A stretch of DNA of 64,000 nt from CAWIKY01 sp963836905 (GTDB lineage: Bacteria; Pseudomonadota; Alphaproteobacteria; Caulobacterales; Hyphomonadaceae), in assembly GCA_963836905.1 (NCBI GenBank), contig CAWIKY010000006.1, forward strand, positions 558,001 to 622,000. Direction: 5' to 3'. A program made the translations under genes and the position numbers. Below the pieces are notes generated by a model that was not told where the DNA came from, searched no databases, and saw only the letters and a program-made list of their open reading frames with translations. Below, in pieces: positions 63,691 to 64,000 of the stretch. The first letter of the stretch is position 1, and each line of letters starts with the position of its first letter.

Positions 63691-64000
63691 GATCGCTTGG
63701 CACTGAGCGTGGTCACCAGTCCGGCCGGGCTCAGCGTGTGGACTGCGCGATTGACAATCCAGCGCCCGGAAACCTCTTCGCGCCGGTGCGCCAGATCAAT
63801 CGGGCTTTCGGCCTGAATGTCCGGTCGGCCGACCAGCGTCAGCGAGAGCTCTGCGGTGGACCTGGTCGCCTGTTTCAGCTTGGAGGCCGCTGCCGTGCGC
63901 GCCCGCTCTTCGCTTTCGAACGTCTTGGCAATCGCCTCGACCGGCCCGGTCTCGTCGCCCTCGACCAGCTCGCGCCGCTCTCCGGTTTCGGCGTCCTGCC
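63687..64000 (-). CDS. Probable phage late control protein D (C-terminal part)
   Basis: The reading frame enters from the right edge and ends at 63687. The visible residues include LSLTLVGRPDIQAESPIDLA, GRWIVNRAVHTLSPAGLVTT and LSAKRS at the end. This is the pattern of the late-control-D/VgrG-like baseplate hub C-terminus (G..P.L...S.I.L...R.......W.V....H). It places the region in a contractile-tail phage or tailocin late block. The start lies outside the window. Confidence 0.6.
   Translation of the reverse strand, partial: QDAETGERRELVEGDETGPVEAIAKTFESEERARTAAASKLKQATRSTAELSLTLVGRPDIQAESPIDLAHRREEVSGRWIVNRAVHTLSPAGLVTTLSAKRS

Overview
The window is a high-GC alphaproteobacterial chromosome segment. 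The hemC-hemD-mic60-hemY order, mmcB, a TonB-dependent receptor, two tRNAs and many dispersed intergenic palindromes suggest a Caulobacterales/Maricaulales (Hyphomonadaceae-like) bacterium. That placement is inferred from gene content, not from phylogeny.

Layout. 1-6.1 kb: the tail of a GIY-YIG protein, a repeat pair, then the F1 ATP synthase operon atpH-atpA-(PH-domain protein)-atpG-atpD. The atpD reading frame carries an in-frame zinc-ribbon-like N-terminal extension, and a terminator follows atpD with no atpC. 6.1-14.4 kb: two divergent toxin-antitoxin modules, a TrmH-family methyltransferase, tRNA-Val(GAC), pdeM, an O-antigen ligase-like protein, an S9 peptidase, a repeat cluster, a secreted protein and a glycine-zipper lipoprotein. 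14.4-18.05 kb: an A+T-richer island holding one large SIR2-STAND-helical repeat-cold-shock-domain gene, a likely antiphage protein, against the 3' end of tRNA-Thr(CGT). 18.1-24.2 kb: hemY, mic60, hemD and hemC, with tsaD divergent. 24.5-35.9 kb: TonB receptor, TetR regulator, gpsA, mmcB, a DUF418 protein, cobB, a lipoprotein subtilase coupled to a membrane protein with a propeptide-like domain, and pgi. 36.3-46 kb: iron alcohol dehydrogenase, a fused DppD-DppF-type ABC ATPase, ilvA, an FKBP lipoprotein, a large repeat cluster, an NtrC-type regulator and an ABC1 kinase. 46.2-52.5 kb: a duplicated secreted gene with a transaldolase 5' remnant, tal, cysD, cysN/C and an RluA-type synthase. 52.4-60 kb: phoD, a zinc-ribbon membrane protein, a PRC-barrel secreted protein, a TPR protein, rimO and an M48 protease. 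60.2-64 kb: the edge of a leftward phage late-gene block (Dam methylase, small proteins, a DUF1353 protein, a probable late control protein D).

The most striking general feature is about a dozen single-base frameshifts in conserved genes: atpG, a TA antitoxin, the SIR2-STAND gene, hemY (two), hemD, hemC, tsaD, gpsA, cobB, the ABC ATPase and cysD. Most are +1 insertions, several directly before an NCCGG site. Because essential genes are hit, sequencing or consensus error is the simplest explanation. The affected genes are annotated here at their restored full length.

The best candidate for an unusual system is the SIR2-STAND gene with a C-terminal cold-shock domain. The zinc-ribbon/F1-beta fusion and the protease with a separate propeptide-like partner come next.
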